The notes beneath the pieces are model-generated. The model was not told the origin of the DNA and did no database searches. It was given only the letters and a program-made list of their open reading frames with translations. A stretch of DNA of 64,000 nt from Billgrantia sulfidoxydans (GTDB lineage Bacteria; Pseudomonadota; Gammaproteobacteria; Pseudomonadales; Halomonadaceae), in contig NZ_CP053381.1 in NCBI RefSeq assembly GCF_017868775.1, positions 4,340,001 through 4,404,000 on the forward strand, read 5' to 3'. Of this stretch, positions 36,611 through 44,608 are shown one piece after another (position 1 is the first letter of the stretch; each line of letters begins with the position of its first letter). The position numbers were made by a program, and so were the translations under genes.

Positions 36611-36859
36611 CTAGTCGACGGCCGGCCGCAGATGCTTCACCAGCGCCTCACGCACCTCGGGCAGCATGACGCCGGCCTGGGCCTCCAGTTCGGTGACCAG
36701 CGCCGCCAGGCCAGGCACTTCCGCCTCGGCCTGCCGCTGAGCGGCAAGCCGGGCGCAGGTATCAGGGTCGGCGTCGGCAGGCAGCTCGATGCCCAGCGCC
36801 ACCAGGCGCTGACGAAAATCCTCCGCATCGATCAAGTCGGCGAACATCATTTCTCTCAC
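36611..36859 (-). CDS. Small conserved-type protein of unknown function
   Basis: 82 residues (MREMMFADLIDAEDF...); the second or fifth codon-level Met could also be used. Acidic, helical, no cysteines and no membrane segment; leucine-rich heptads in the second half (VPGLAALVTELEAQAGVMLPEVREALVKHL) suggest a helical hairpin. It sits between the gbcA terminator and fdhA, and could be the second gene after fdhA on the minus strand (141 bp gap). Real coding potential is supported by the GC3 pattern, but I do not recognise the family. Confidence 0.55.
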   Translation of the reverse strand: MREMMFADLIDAEDFRQRLVALGIELPADADPDTCARLAAQRQAEAEVPGLAALVTELEAQAGVMLPEVREALVKHLRPAVD

Positions 36860-36909
36860 CTCATCGCTGCCATTGCCGTCGTCTGTTCCCTAGATTACCC
36901 GCAAGCGCG

Positions 36910-36960
36910 TCAGGCGGCCACGCTGCCATGGGGTCGATATCCCGAAATGGCTGGCGGCGC
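36910..36960 (-). pseudogene. Decayed copy of the fdhA 3' end
   Basis: Bases 36910-36938 repeat the last codons of fdhA (37001-37030) with a single-base deletion; going further upstream in the gene sense, the copy still reads GGAA-SHFGI before DPHGSVAA-stop, compared with GGAAKKFVIDPHGSVAA-stop in fdhA. So about 50 bp of a former fdhA C-terminus lie 91 bp downstream of the intact one. A tandem duplication followed by deletion is the simplest reading. Confidence 0.7.
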
Positions 36961-37000
36961 CGCCTTTCGGCGCTCGCCGTCGACCGGTTCAGTGCATTCC

Positions 37001-38194
37001 TCAGGCGGCCACGCTGCCATGGGGGTCGATGACGAATTTCTTCGCTGCCCCGCCATCGAAGTCGGCATAGCCCTGCGGCGCCTGATCCAGCGAAATCATC
37101 TGTACGTTGACCGCATCGGCGATCTTGACCTTGCCGAACAGGATCGCCTGCATCAGCGGGCGGTGGTACTTCATCACCGGACACTGCCCAGTATGGAAGG
37201 AGTGGGACTTGGCCCAGCCCAGGCCGAAGCGCATGCTCAGCGCTCCCTGCTTGGCGGCATCGTCGACGGCGCCGGGATCTTCGGTCACGTAAAGGCCCGG
37301 AATGCCGATCTGGCCGCCGGCGCGGGTCAGCTGCATCGCCGAGTTGAGTACGGTCGCCGGCGCTTCCTTGCCGTGGTTGCAGCCGCAGGCATGGGCCTCG
37401 AAACCGACGCAGTCGACGAAGGCGTCGACTTCACGCTCGCCGAGGATCGCCTCGATCTTGTCGGCCATGTCGCCGTCCTGGGTCAGGTCGATGGTTTCGC
37501 AGCCGAAGCTGCGGGCCTGGGCCAGGCGCTCCTCGATCATGTCGCCGACGATCACGCAGGCCGCTCCCAGCAGTTGGGCGGACACCGCCGCTGCCAGGCC
37601 CACCGGACCGGCGCCGGCGATGTAGACGGTGCTGCCCGGCCCGACACCGGCCGTCACGCAGCCGTGGAAGCCGGTGGGGAAGATGTCGGAGAGCAGGGTC
37701 AGGTCGCGGATCTTCTCCATCGCCTGATCGGCGTCGGGGAACTTCAGCAGGTTGAAGTCGGCGTAGGGCACCATGACGTATTCCGTCTGGCCGCCGACCC
37801 AGCCGCCCATGTCGACGTAGCCGTAAGCGGCACCGGGGCGAGCCGGGTTGACATTGAGACAGATGCCGGTTCGACCTTCCTTGCAGTTGCGGCAGCGCCC
37901 GCAGGCAATGTTGAAGGGCACCGAGACCAGGTCACCCGGCTTGATGAACTCGACGTCGCGCCCGCACTCGATCACCAGGCCGGTGATCTCGTGGCCCAGC
38001 ACCAGGCCGGACGGCGCGGTGGTGCGCCCGCGCACCATGTGCTGGTCGCTGCCGCAGATATTGGTGGTGACCACCTTCAGGATCACGCCGTGGTCGCATT
38101 TGCGATTGCCGAGGGCGAGCTCCGGGTAGGGGATGGCTTCGACGTCGACCTTACCCGGGCCCTTGTAGACGACGCCGCGGTTGGCTTGGCTCAT
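37001..38194 (-). CDS. fdhA: Glutathione-independent formaldehyde dehydrogenase
   Basis: 397-residue zinc- and NAD-dependent medium-chain dehydrogenase of the Pseudomonas putida FdhA family, which oxidises formaldehyde to formate without glutathione. Catalytic zinc residues are in NICGSDQH and LGHEITG; the structural zinc site is CGRCRNCKEGRTGIC; the nucleotide site is AGAGPVGLAAA. The long insertion typical of the family (PARPGAAYGYVDMGGWVGGQ) is present. Start MSQANRGVVYKGPGKV follows GGAG. It removes the formaldehyde released by GbcA and DgcA. Confidence 0.93.
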   Translation of the reverse strand: MSQANRGVVYKGPGKVDVEAIPYPELALGNRKCDHGVILKVVTTNICGSDQHMVRGRTTAPSGLVLGHEITGLVIECGRDVEFIKPGDLVSVPFNIACGRCRNCKEGRTGICLNVNPARPGAAYGYVDMGGWVGGQTEYVMVPYADFNLLKFPDADQAMEKIRDLTLLSDIFPTGFHGCVTAGVGPGSTVYIAGAGPVGLAAAVSAQLLGAACVIVGDMIEERLAQARSFGCETIDLTQDGDMADKIEAILGEREVDAFVDCVGFEAHACGCNHGKEAPATVLNSAMQLTRAGGQIGIPGLYVTEDPGAVDDAAKQGALSMRFGLGWAKSHSFHTGQCPVMKYHRPLMQAILFGKVKIADAVNVQMISLDQAPQGYADFDGGAAKKFVIDPHGSVAA

Positions 38195-38473
38195 GGCTGG
38201 CTCCTTACGTTGTTATGCGGCTGACCGGGCCAGGGCCCGACGCCGAGGGGATGGCGAGACGCCACCGAGCCAGCCTACGCCACACCCTGCACGCCACGTA
38301 TTCGCACAGGCGACGCCGCCATGCGTGATATCGCCATGCCAGGGGCCCCTCGAGACAACCGTAGGTCGCTTTCACGACACTGCCCACGCCCCAGGCGCCC
38401 AACAATGGCAGACCGGGTGCGCCCTGCATCCGGCACCAAGCGCAACACGAAAAACAATCATCGAGGAATCCCC

Positions 38474-40048
38474 ATGAAGCATGACGATGCGCCACTCCTC
38501 AAACCTGGGCAGGACAATGCGCAGGTACTGGGGATGGACTTCCATCATCCCGTGTTCCCGCTCTCGGCCCTGGCCATCCTGGGCTTCATCCTCTACGCAC
38601 TCATCTATCCCGACGCCGCCAACGCCCATCTCACCGCGGCCCGCGGCTGGTCGATCGAATACTTCGACTGGCTGTTCATGATCGCCGGCAACCTGTTCGT
38701 GCTGCTGTGCGTGGCGCTGATTGCCTTGCCGGTGGGGCGCATCCGCCTGGGCGGCAGCCAGGCCCGGCCGGAGTACTCGACCACCTCCTGGTTCGCCATG
38801 CTGTTCGCCGCGGGCATGGGCATCGGCCTGATGTTCTGGAGCGTGGCCGAGCCGGTGGCCTACTACACCGACTGGTACGGCACCCCGCTCAACGCCGCGG
38901 CGCACACCCCGGGCGGGGCCAGCGCGGCGATCGGCGCCACCATGTTCCACTGGGGCCTGCACCCTTGGGCGATCTACGGCGTGGTGGGTCTGTCGCTGGC
39001 GTTCTTCGCCTACAACCGCGGGCTGCCGCTGACCCTGCGCTCGGCCTTCACGCCGATCCTCGGTGAGCGGGTACGCGGCTGGTTCGGCCACGTCATCGAC
39101 ATCGTCGCGGTGCTGGCGACGATCTTCGGCCTGGCCACCTCGCTGGGCTTCGGCGCCTCCCAGGCGGCGGGCGGCCTCAACTACCTGTTCGACGTGCCCA
39201 ACACCATCGGCACCCAGCTGGCGATCATCGTGGTGGTCACCGCCGTGGCGCTGTTCTCGGTGTGGCGCGGCATCGACGGCGGCGTGAAGCTGTTCTCCAA
39301 CATCAACATGGTGATCGCCCTGGGGCTGCTCGCCTTCGTGCTGGTGACCGGCGGCGTGCTGCTGTTCGTCAACAACCTGTGGCACACCGCCCTGGCCTAC
39401 GCCAACCACATCGTGCCGCTCTCCAACTGGATCGGTCGCGACGACACCACCTGGTACCACGGCTGGACGGTGTTCTACTGGGCCTGGTGGATCTCCTGGT
39501 CGCCCTTCGTCGGCATGTTCATCGCGCGGGTCTCCCGCGGGCGCACGGTGCGTGAATTCCTGACCGCCGTGCTGGTGGTGCCGACCCTGGTCACCCTGGT
39601 GTGGATGAGCGTCTTCGGCGGCACCGCCCTGGACCAGTCGGCCGCCGGCGTCGGCGCCCTGGCCGACGGCATCAGCGACGTCTCGCTGGCGATGTTCCAG
39701 ATGCTCGAGCACCTGCCGTTGACCACCCTGACCTCCAGCCTGGCGATCCTGCTGGTGCTGATCTTCTTCATCACCTCGTCGGACTCCGGCTCGCTGGTGA
39801 TCGACAACATCACCGCCGGCGGCAAGACCGACGCGCCCCGCGGCCAGCGCGTGTTCTGGGCGGTGCTGGAGGGCGTGATCGCCGGCATCCTGCTCTACGG
39901 CGGCGGCAGCACCGCGCTGGGCGCACTACAGGCCGGCGCCGTGGCCACCGGCCTGCCCTTCACCCTGGTGCTGCTGGGCATGGCGTTCTGCCTGGTCAAG
40001 GGGCTGCGCGAGGAGCAGCGCGGGCTGGTGGGCGCCAGGCTGGCCTGA
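38474..40048 (+). CDS. BCCT-family betaine/choline/carnitine transporter
   Basis: 524-residue secondary transporter with 12 hydrophobic segments. The BCCT signature lies around WTVFYWAWWISWSPFVGMFIARVSRGRT, with the aromatic box tryptophans; GMGIGLMFWSVAEP is the family's second conserved block. N- and C-termini are short (about 25 and 15 residues), so the osmosensing tails of BetP are absent and the carrier more likely feeds catabolism than osmotic adjustment. The start is the ATG at 38474 behind GAGGAATCCCC; an upstream in-frame ATG adds an unlikely basic extension. Adjacent to gbcA/fdhA, so glycine betaine is the expected substrate. Confidence 0.9.
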   Translation: MKHDDAPLLKPGQDNAQVLGMDFHHPVFPLSALAILGFILYALIYPDAANAHLTAARGWSIEYFDWLFMIAGNLFVLLCVALIALPVGRIRLGGSQARPEYSTTSWFAMLFAAGMGIGLMFWSVAEPVAYYTDWYGTPLNAAAHTPGGASAAIGATMFHWGLHPWAIYGVVGLSLAFFAYNRGLPLTLRSAFTPILGERVRGWFGHVIDIVAVLATIFGLATSLGFGASQAAGGLNYLFDVPNTIGTQLAIIVVVTAVALFSVWRGIDGGVKLFSNINMVIALGLLAFVLVTGGVLLFVNNLWHTALAYANHIVPLSNWIGRDDTTWYHGWTVFYWAWWISWSPFVGMFIARVSRGRTVREFLTAVLVVPTLVTLVWMSVFGGTALDQSAAGVGALADGISDVSLAMFQMLEHLPLTTLTSSLAILLVLIFFITSSDSGSLVIDNITAGGKTDAPRGQRVFWAVLEGVIAGILLYGGGSTALGALQAGAVATGLPFTLVLLGMAFCLVKGLREEQRGLVGARLA

Positions 40049-40086
40049 TACCGAGCCCTGCTTCCAGGAACCCGTCCCAACGCATA

Positions 40087-40116
40087 GACCCCGGCCAAGG
40101 CTGGGGTCTTCTTTTG
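40087..40116 (+). terminator. Rho-independent terminator after the BCCT gene
   Basis: GACCCCGGCC pairs with GGCTGGGGTC around AA (one G-T wobble), followed by TTCTTTT. Confidence 0.8.
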
Positions 40117-40261
40117 CCTGCTGCGTGCGGCATCATGCTCACGCGCGTGCCGATTGTCCCAGGGTCGTGAATGCTCTCGCTCAGGCCGCGAGCGATGAGA
40201 GGCTGGCCGCCACGGAACCGAGCTACCTACGTTCGCACTGGCCGGGTAGGTTGGCCAGATG

Positions 40262-40287
40262 CAAAGACCCCGGCCATGGCCGGGGTC
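40262..40287 (-). terminator. Rho-independent terminator after etfB
   Basis: GACCCCGGCC and GGCCGGGGTC form a perfect 10-bp stem around AT; on the minus strand the stem is followed by TTTGC. It closes the etfA-etfB transcript. Its stem sequence is nearly the same as that of the BCCT terminator 170 bp away. Confidence 0.75.
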
Positions 40288-40317
40288 GTCGCGTTGGGTT
40301 GGGCACTCCAGGCAGAG

Positions 40318-41136
40318 CTATCGGAGGACGCCCTCCTCCTTGAGCAGCTTGTAGATCGCCTCGGCGCCCTGCTCCGGGGTCACGTCGGTCAACACCTGGC
40401 CACCGGCACCTTCGGCCTTGGCCGCGGCGGCCTTGAAGCGGTCCCGGGCCGAGGCCGCCTTGACGATCTTGAGGCGCTTGGGCCGCTTGCGGGCCGGCGT
40501 CACGTTCCATTCCGGCAGGGCCTCGTCCCACGTCACCGCCGCGGTTTCGGTCTCGACCTCCCCGCGCCGGGCCGGGCCGAAGGCGCTCTGGCGCGCCGCC
40601 GACGCGGCAGCGTCGACGGTGACGATGGCCGGCAGCCGCACCTGCAGCCGACGGCGCTGGCCACGGGGCAGAGCCTGGAGCAGCGTCGCCACGCCACCTT
40701 CGACCTTCTCCACCGCCGCCAGGCCGCTGACCAGCGGCCAGCCCAGCCGCTCGGCCAGCAGGTAGGGCAGCATACCGGATCCCTCTCCCCGCTCGGCGCG
40801 CTCGCCGGCGATCACCAGCTGCGGCCGTGCGTCATTCAGCCTGGCGGCCAGGGCGGGAACCACGTCGGCGCCCGGCGGCTGCTCGACCAGGGTCATGGCG
40901 GGAAAGCCCATGCCCAGATAGCCGCGCAGGGCACTCTCGCTCTCCTCGTCGAGCGTTCCGGCGTGCAGCAAGGTGATGCCTGCCTTGTCGAGCGACAGGG
41001 CCAGTTCCACGCCACGGGCATCCTGGTCGGCGCGTCGGGCGCGACCGGTCACGGGGTGGCGACCAACCGATACCAGCACGGCCACCTCGAGTGCCGCGTC
41101 TCGCGTGTTCTCTTCTCGATTGACCTCAGGCCGCAT
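40318..41136 (-). CDS. etfB: Electron transfer flavoprotein beta-type subunit (dimethylglycine pathway)
   Basis: 272 residues, EtfB/FixA family. The family blocks VAVLVSVGRHPVTGRARRADQD, GITLLHAG and VIAGERAERGEGSGMLPYLLAERLG are clear; the C-terminal tail RLKIVKAASARDRF resembles that of EtfB. The ATG at 41136 overlaps the etfA end by 11 bases; the upstream part of the frame has no likeness. With EtfA it should accept electrons from DgcAB and hand them to the respiratory chain, as proposed for the Pseudomonas cluster. Confidence 0.88.
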   Translation of the reverse strand: MRPEVNREENTRDAALEVAVLVSVGRHPVTGRARRADQDARGVELALSLDKAGITLLHAGTLDEESESALRGYLGMGFPAMTLVEQPPGADVVPALAARLNDARPQLVIAGERAERGEGSGMLPYLLAERLGWPLVSGLAAVEKVEGGVATLLQALPRGQRRRLQVRLPAIVTVDAAASAARQSAFGPARRGEVETETAAVTWDEALPEWNVTPARKRPKRLKIVKAASARDRFKAAAAKAEGAGGQVLTDVTPEQGAEAIYKLLKEEGVLR

Positions 41137-42409
41137 CACGCTTCTCCTCACGTTGCCGCTGCACCATCTCGACCAGCGCCGCGAGTATGCTCGCCGAGTC
41201 GCCAATCACCGCCAGGTCGGCGCGCTTGATCATGTCGCATCCCGGATCGAGATTGATGGCCACCACCTTCTCGCAGCTCTGGATGCCCTGCAGGTGCTGG
41301 ATGGCACCGCTGATGCCCACCGCCACGTAGACCCGCGCGGTGACCCAGGTGCCGGTGGCGCCTACCTGGCGGTCGCGCGGCATGAAGCCGTCGTCCACCG
41401 CCACGCGCGAGGCGCCCTCGGTCGCCCCCAGCACCTTGGCGGCCTGATGGAAACCCTCCCACTCCTTGACTCCGTTGCCGGCGGAGAGGATGAACTCGGC
41501 CTCGGCCAGGGCCACGCCGGCCGGATCGACGGCCACCTGGCCCAGATCCTCGATGCGCCCCAACAGCGGAGGCAGCGGCTGCGCCAAGGCCAGCGGACGG
41601 GCCGCATGGCGGGTCTCGGATACGGGCTCGGCGCACTCGGCCAGCGCCAGCACGACGCGCGGCAGGGCGCGCTGGATGTCGCTGGTGCCGGCGGCCCCTC
41701 GCGCGGTACAGCGCCAGCCCAGGGCGCTGGCGCCGTCCTGCTCGAGCTGCCAGACACCGGTGGCGGGCCGCTCCCGCAGGCGAGCCGCCAGGCGCCGCCC
41801 CAGTTCGGCGCCGCCCAGCTTGGAGTCGGGCAACAGCCAGTGACGCGGGGCCAGCTCGTCCTCGACGGCAGCGAGCGCGGCGAGGCGCGCCTCCGGTGCA
41901 TAGCCATCGAATGCGGCATCATCGAAGGCGAGCAGGCGGTCGATGCCGGCGTCGCCAAGCGTATCCTCCTTGTGGCCGCCGAAGATCACGGCCAGCACGG
42001 CACCGGGCCGCTCGCCGTCGGCGTCGGCCAGCTGCCGGGCCAGGCCCAGCAGGTCGCGGTCGTGGCTCGAGAGGCGCCCGCCGGGCATGTCCGGCACCAC
42101 CGCGACTACGAAGGCCGGCTCCTCGATGATGACCTGCCGGCGATCGTCGGAGGCGGCCTTGTGACCGGCGCCGGCCGCGCGTCCCGAGGCAGCCGCCTGC
42201 TGGACACCGCTGCGGTCGATGCGCTTGAGCCCGTTGGGGCCGATGAAGCCCACCGCATGGGGATTCCGGCGGATCACCCCGTTGGGGCCCATCCACTCGG
42301 TCGCTGCGGTGCCTTCGCCAAGCTCCGCCAGCACGCTCAGGTGGTCGGGATGCAGGCGATTGCGGGCGATCCACTCCTTGCGCGGATCGCGGCGGATGAT
42401 CTCGCTCAT
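41126..42409 (-). CDS. etfA: Electron transfer flavoprotein alpha-type subunit (dimethylglycine pathway)
   Basis: 427 residues, about 100 longer than housekeeping EtfA because of an N-terminal extension (residues 1-95 with GPNGVIRRNPHAVGFIGPNGLKR) seen in ETFs linked to demethylation. The FAD-binding C-terminal domain is intact: ILSAGNGVKEWEGF, GASRVAVDDGFMPRDRQVG, YVAVGISGAIQHLQGI and AINLDPGCDMIKRADLAVIGD. It overlaps dgcB by four bases (ATGA). Confidence 0.9.
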   Translation of the reverse strand: MSEIIRRDPRKEWIARNRLHPDHLSVLAELGEGTAATEWMGPNGVIRRNPHAVGFIGPNGLKRIDRSGVQQAAASGRAAGAGHKAASDDRRQVIIEEPAFVVAVVPDMPGGRLSSHDRDLLGLARQLADADGERPGAVLAVIFGGHKEDTLGDAGIDRLLAFDDAAFDGYAPEARLAALAAVEDELAPRHWLLPDSKLGGAELGRRLAARLRERPATGVWQLEQDGASALGWRCTARGAAGTSDIQRALPRVVLALAECAEPVSETRHAARPLALAQPLPPLLGRIEDLGQVAVDPAGVALAEAEFILSAGNGVKEWEGFHQAAKVLGATEGASRVAVDDGFMPRDRQVGATGTWVTARVYVAVGISGAIQHLQGIQSCEKVVAINLDPGCDMIKRADLAVIGDSASILAALVEMVQRQREEKRDAA

Positions 42410-44397
42410 GGTGTCACCTCCTTCACCACCGGACGAGTCTCGGCGACAGGCTGCGAGGTACGGGTGCTATCGTGGCCGGAGTGAGCGGGGCGCTCCATCA
42501 GGGCGTCGGCCACCAGCTCGGCGATGTCGCGCACCTCGGCGCTGGCATCGACCACCCCTTCGAGCATGGCGGTGCACTGCGGGCAGCCCACCGCCACCAG
42601 CTCGGCGCCGGTCTCCTTGACGTCATTCATGCGCATGTCGGGAATCCGCTGCTTGCCGGGGATGTCGGTGATCGGCGCACCGCCGCCGCCGCCGCAACAG
42701 CGCGAACGGAACCCCGAACGCTGCATCTCGGCCACCTCGATGCCCAACGCCTTGAGCACGTTGCGCGGTGCCTCGTACTCACCGTTGTAGCGGCCGAGAT
42801 AGCAGGGGTCGTGATAGGTGACCGAGCCCCCCTTCCAGGGCGCGAAGTGCAGCCGGCCCGCCTCGAACAGTTCGGCCAGGTAGGTGCTGTGGTGGCGCAC
42901 CTCATACACGCCGCCCAGCTCGCCGTACTCGTTCTTCAGCACATGGAAGCTGTGCGGGTCGCAGGTGACGATGCGCCGGAAGCGATACTGTGACAGGGTC
43001 GCGATATTGCGCTTGGCCAGCGACTGGAAGGTCGCCTCGTCGCCCAGGCGGCGCGCCACGTCGCCGCTGTCGCGCTCCTCGTTGCCGAGCACGGCGAAGT
43101 CGACCTCGGCCGCGCGCAGCACCTTCACCAAGGCTCTCAGGGTGCGCTGGTTGCGCATGTCGAAGACCCCGTCGCCCAGCCACAGCAACACCTCGGCCTC
43201 CCCCACGTCGCGCATCAGCGGCAGGTTGAGGTCCGCCGCCCAGTGCATGCGCGAGCCGGGGTCGAAGCCACCGGGGTTGTCGGTGGCGATCAGATTGTCG
43301 AGCACCTCGGCTCCCTTGCCCGGCGTATTGCCATGCTCCAGGGTCAGGAAGCGGCGCATGTCGACGATGGCATCGACGTGCTCGATCATCATCGGGCACT
43401 CCTCGACGCAGGCACGACAGGTGGTGCACGACCACAGCGTCTCGGCATCGACCAGGGCAGTGCCCTGGCGAGCCACGATGGGGCCGTGGGGGGTCCCGAC
43501 GTGCTCTCCCACCGGCTTGCCCGGGTAGGGCGAACCGGCATAGTGGGCATCGCTGCCGCCGGCCATGCCGACGACCATGTCCTGGATCAGCTTCTTGGGG
43601 TTGAGCGGTTGGCCGGCGGCGAACGCCGGGCATACCGCCTCGCAGCGACCGCACTGGACGCAGGCATCGAAGCCGAGCAGTTGGTTCCAGGTGAAGTCGC
43701 TGGGCGTCTCGACGCCGAGCGGCGCCCAGGGGTCGTCCAGCTTCAGTGCCTTGAGCCCGGTGGAGCGGTTGCCCTCACCGAAGCGTTCGGGGCGGCGATG
43801 GAAGGCCAGATGCAGGGCGCCGGCGAAGGCGTGCTTCATCGGCCCGCCCCAGGTCATGCCGAAGAACATCTCGCCCAGGCCCCACACCAGCACCGCGGCC
43901 AGCGCCAGGGCGAGGATCCCGCTGCCCGTTCCTTCGGGAAGGACCCCTAGCGTCGGCAGGGTGAGCAGGAACACGCTCAGCGAGAACGCCATCAGGCTCT
44001 TCGGCAGGCGCATCCATGGCCCCTTGGAGAGCCGCGCCGGCGGGTTGCGCCGTCGTTTGGCGACGAACAGGCTGCCGGCGAACATGGCGGCGCTGGCCAG
44101 CAGCAGCAGCCCGCCGAGGATGGGGTTGGCCAGCCCCAGGCCATGCACCAGGATCATCAGCACGGCCGCCGCGACGAAGCCGCCGGCGGTGGCCACATGG
44201 GTATGGGACATCACCTTGTCGCGCGCCACCACGTGGTGCAGGTCCACCAGGTAGCGCCGCGGCATGGCGGCGAGCCCGCGCAGCAGGTCGACCCGGGCGG
44301 GCCGCCCCTGGCGCCACAGGCGAATGCGCCGCACGGCGCCGATCACGGCCAGCGCCAGGGCGGAGAAGATCAGTATCGGCAGGAGGGTGTCGAGCAT
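42406..44397 (-). CDS. dgcB: Dimethylglycine demethylation protein DgcB (membrane Fe-S, CCG domain)
   Basis: 663 residues. The N-terminal third is a membrane domain (DUF3483-like, about five helices). Then two [4Fe-4S] groups, CVQCGRCEAVCP and CTTCRACVEECP, and a heterodisulfide-reductase-type CCG domain (SRCCGGGGGAP and the earlier CYLGRYNGEY region). It works with DgcA to demethylate dimethylglycine to sarcosine, sending electrons to the membrane. I start at ATG 44397, which has GAGGTGAG five bases upstream; a GTG three codons earlier is also in frame. Confidence 0.92.
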   Translation of the reverse strand: MLDTLLPILIFSALALAVIGAVRRIRLWRQGRPARVDLLRGLAAMPRRYLVDLHHVVARDKVMSHTHVATAGGFVAAAVLMILVHGLGLANPILGGLLLLASAAMFAGSLFVAKRRRNPPARLSKGPWMRLPKSLMAFSLSVFLLTLPTLGVLPEGTGSGILALALAAVLVWGLGEMFFGMTWGGPMKHAFAGALHLAFHRRPERFGEGNRSTGLKALKLDDPWAPLGVETPSDFTWNQLLGFDACVQCGRCEAVCPAFAAGQPLNPKKLIQDMVVGMAGGSDAHYAGSPYPGKPVGEHVGTPHGPIVARQGTALVDAETLWSCTTCRACVEECPMMIEHVDAIVDMRRFLTLEHGNTPGKGAEVLDNLIATDNPGGFDPGSRMHWAADLNLPLMRDVGEAEVLLWLGDGVFDMRNQRTLRALVKVLRAAEVDFAVLGNEERDSGDVARRLGDEATFQSLAKRNIATLSQYRFRRIVTCDPHSFHVLKNEYGELGGVYEVRHHSTYLAELFEAGRLHFAPWKGGSVTYHDPCYLGRYNGEYEAPRNVLKALGIEVAEMQRSGFRSRCCGGGGGAPITDIPGKQRIPDMRMNDVKETGAELVAVGCPQCTAMLEGVVDASAEVRDIAELVADALMERPAHSGHDSTRTSQPVAETRPVVKEVTP

Positions 44398-44421
44398 GGT
44401 GCTCACCTCGTCTCATAAGCC

Positions 44422-44451
44422 GTTGGCTTTGGCGTTGTCGTTGTCGTTGGC
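44422..44451. repeat. Degenerate hexamer tandem repeat upstream of dgcB
   Basis: Five six-base units in a row, GTTGGC, TTTGGC, GTTGTC, GTTGTC, GTTGGC, lie 25 bp upstream of the dgcB start. Could vary in copy number between strains and change spacing in the dgcA-dgcB intergenic region. Confidence 0.6.
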
Positions 44452-44506
44452 TTCGGGGCTGTACCGGCGACAACAGAGGCCGGCACCGTGAAAGCGTCAT
44501 GAGCGA

Positions 44507-44595
44507 CGGCCAGGCTAGGCGAAGTTCGGCGAGTCAGCGGAATGGACTGCTTGCTCCATGAGCATGACGAGCCGAACTTCAACAACGCCTGGCCG
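44507..44595. repeat. Long nested palindromic intergenic repeat, copy B (dgcA/dgcB gap)
   Basis: Three nested perfect stems: CGGCCAGGC/GCCTGGCCG (44507-44515, 44587-44595), GAAGTTCGGC/GCCGAACTTC (44521-44530, 44571-44580) and ATGGA/TCCAT (44542-44546, 44555-44559). The core AGCGGAATGGACTGCTTGCT followed by CCATGAGCAT closely matches copy A at 47.3 kb. Together this is a dispersed intergenic element rather than an ordinary terminator, although it would fold strongly in RNA from either strand. Confidence 0.8.
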
Positions 44596-44608
44596 AGCGC
44601 AATAGCTT

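Noticed and set aside
40087..40287. Two near-identical GACCCCGGCC hairpins as a mobile repeat
   Set aside because: Both lie just past gene ends in the right orientation with T tails and are better explained as ordinary terminators that share a common stem sequence.
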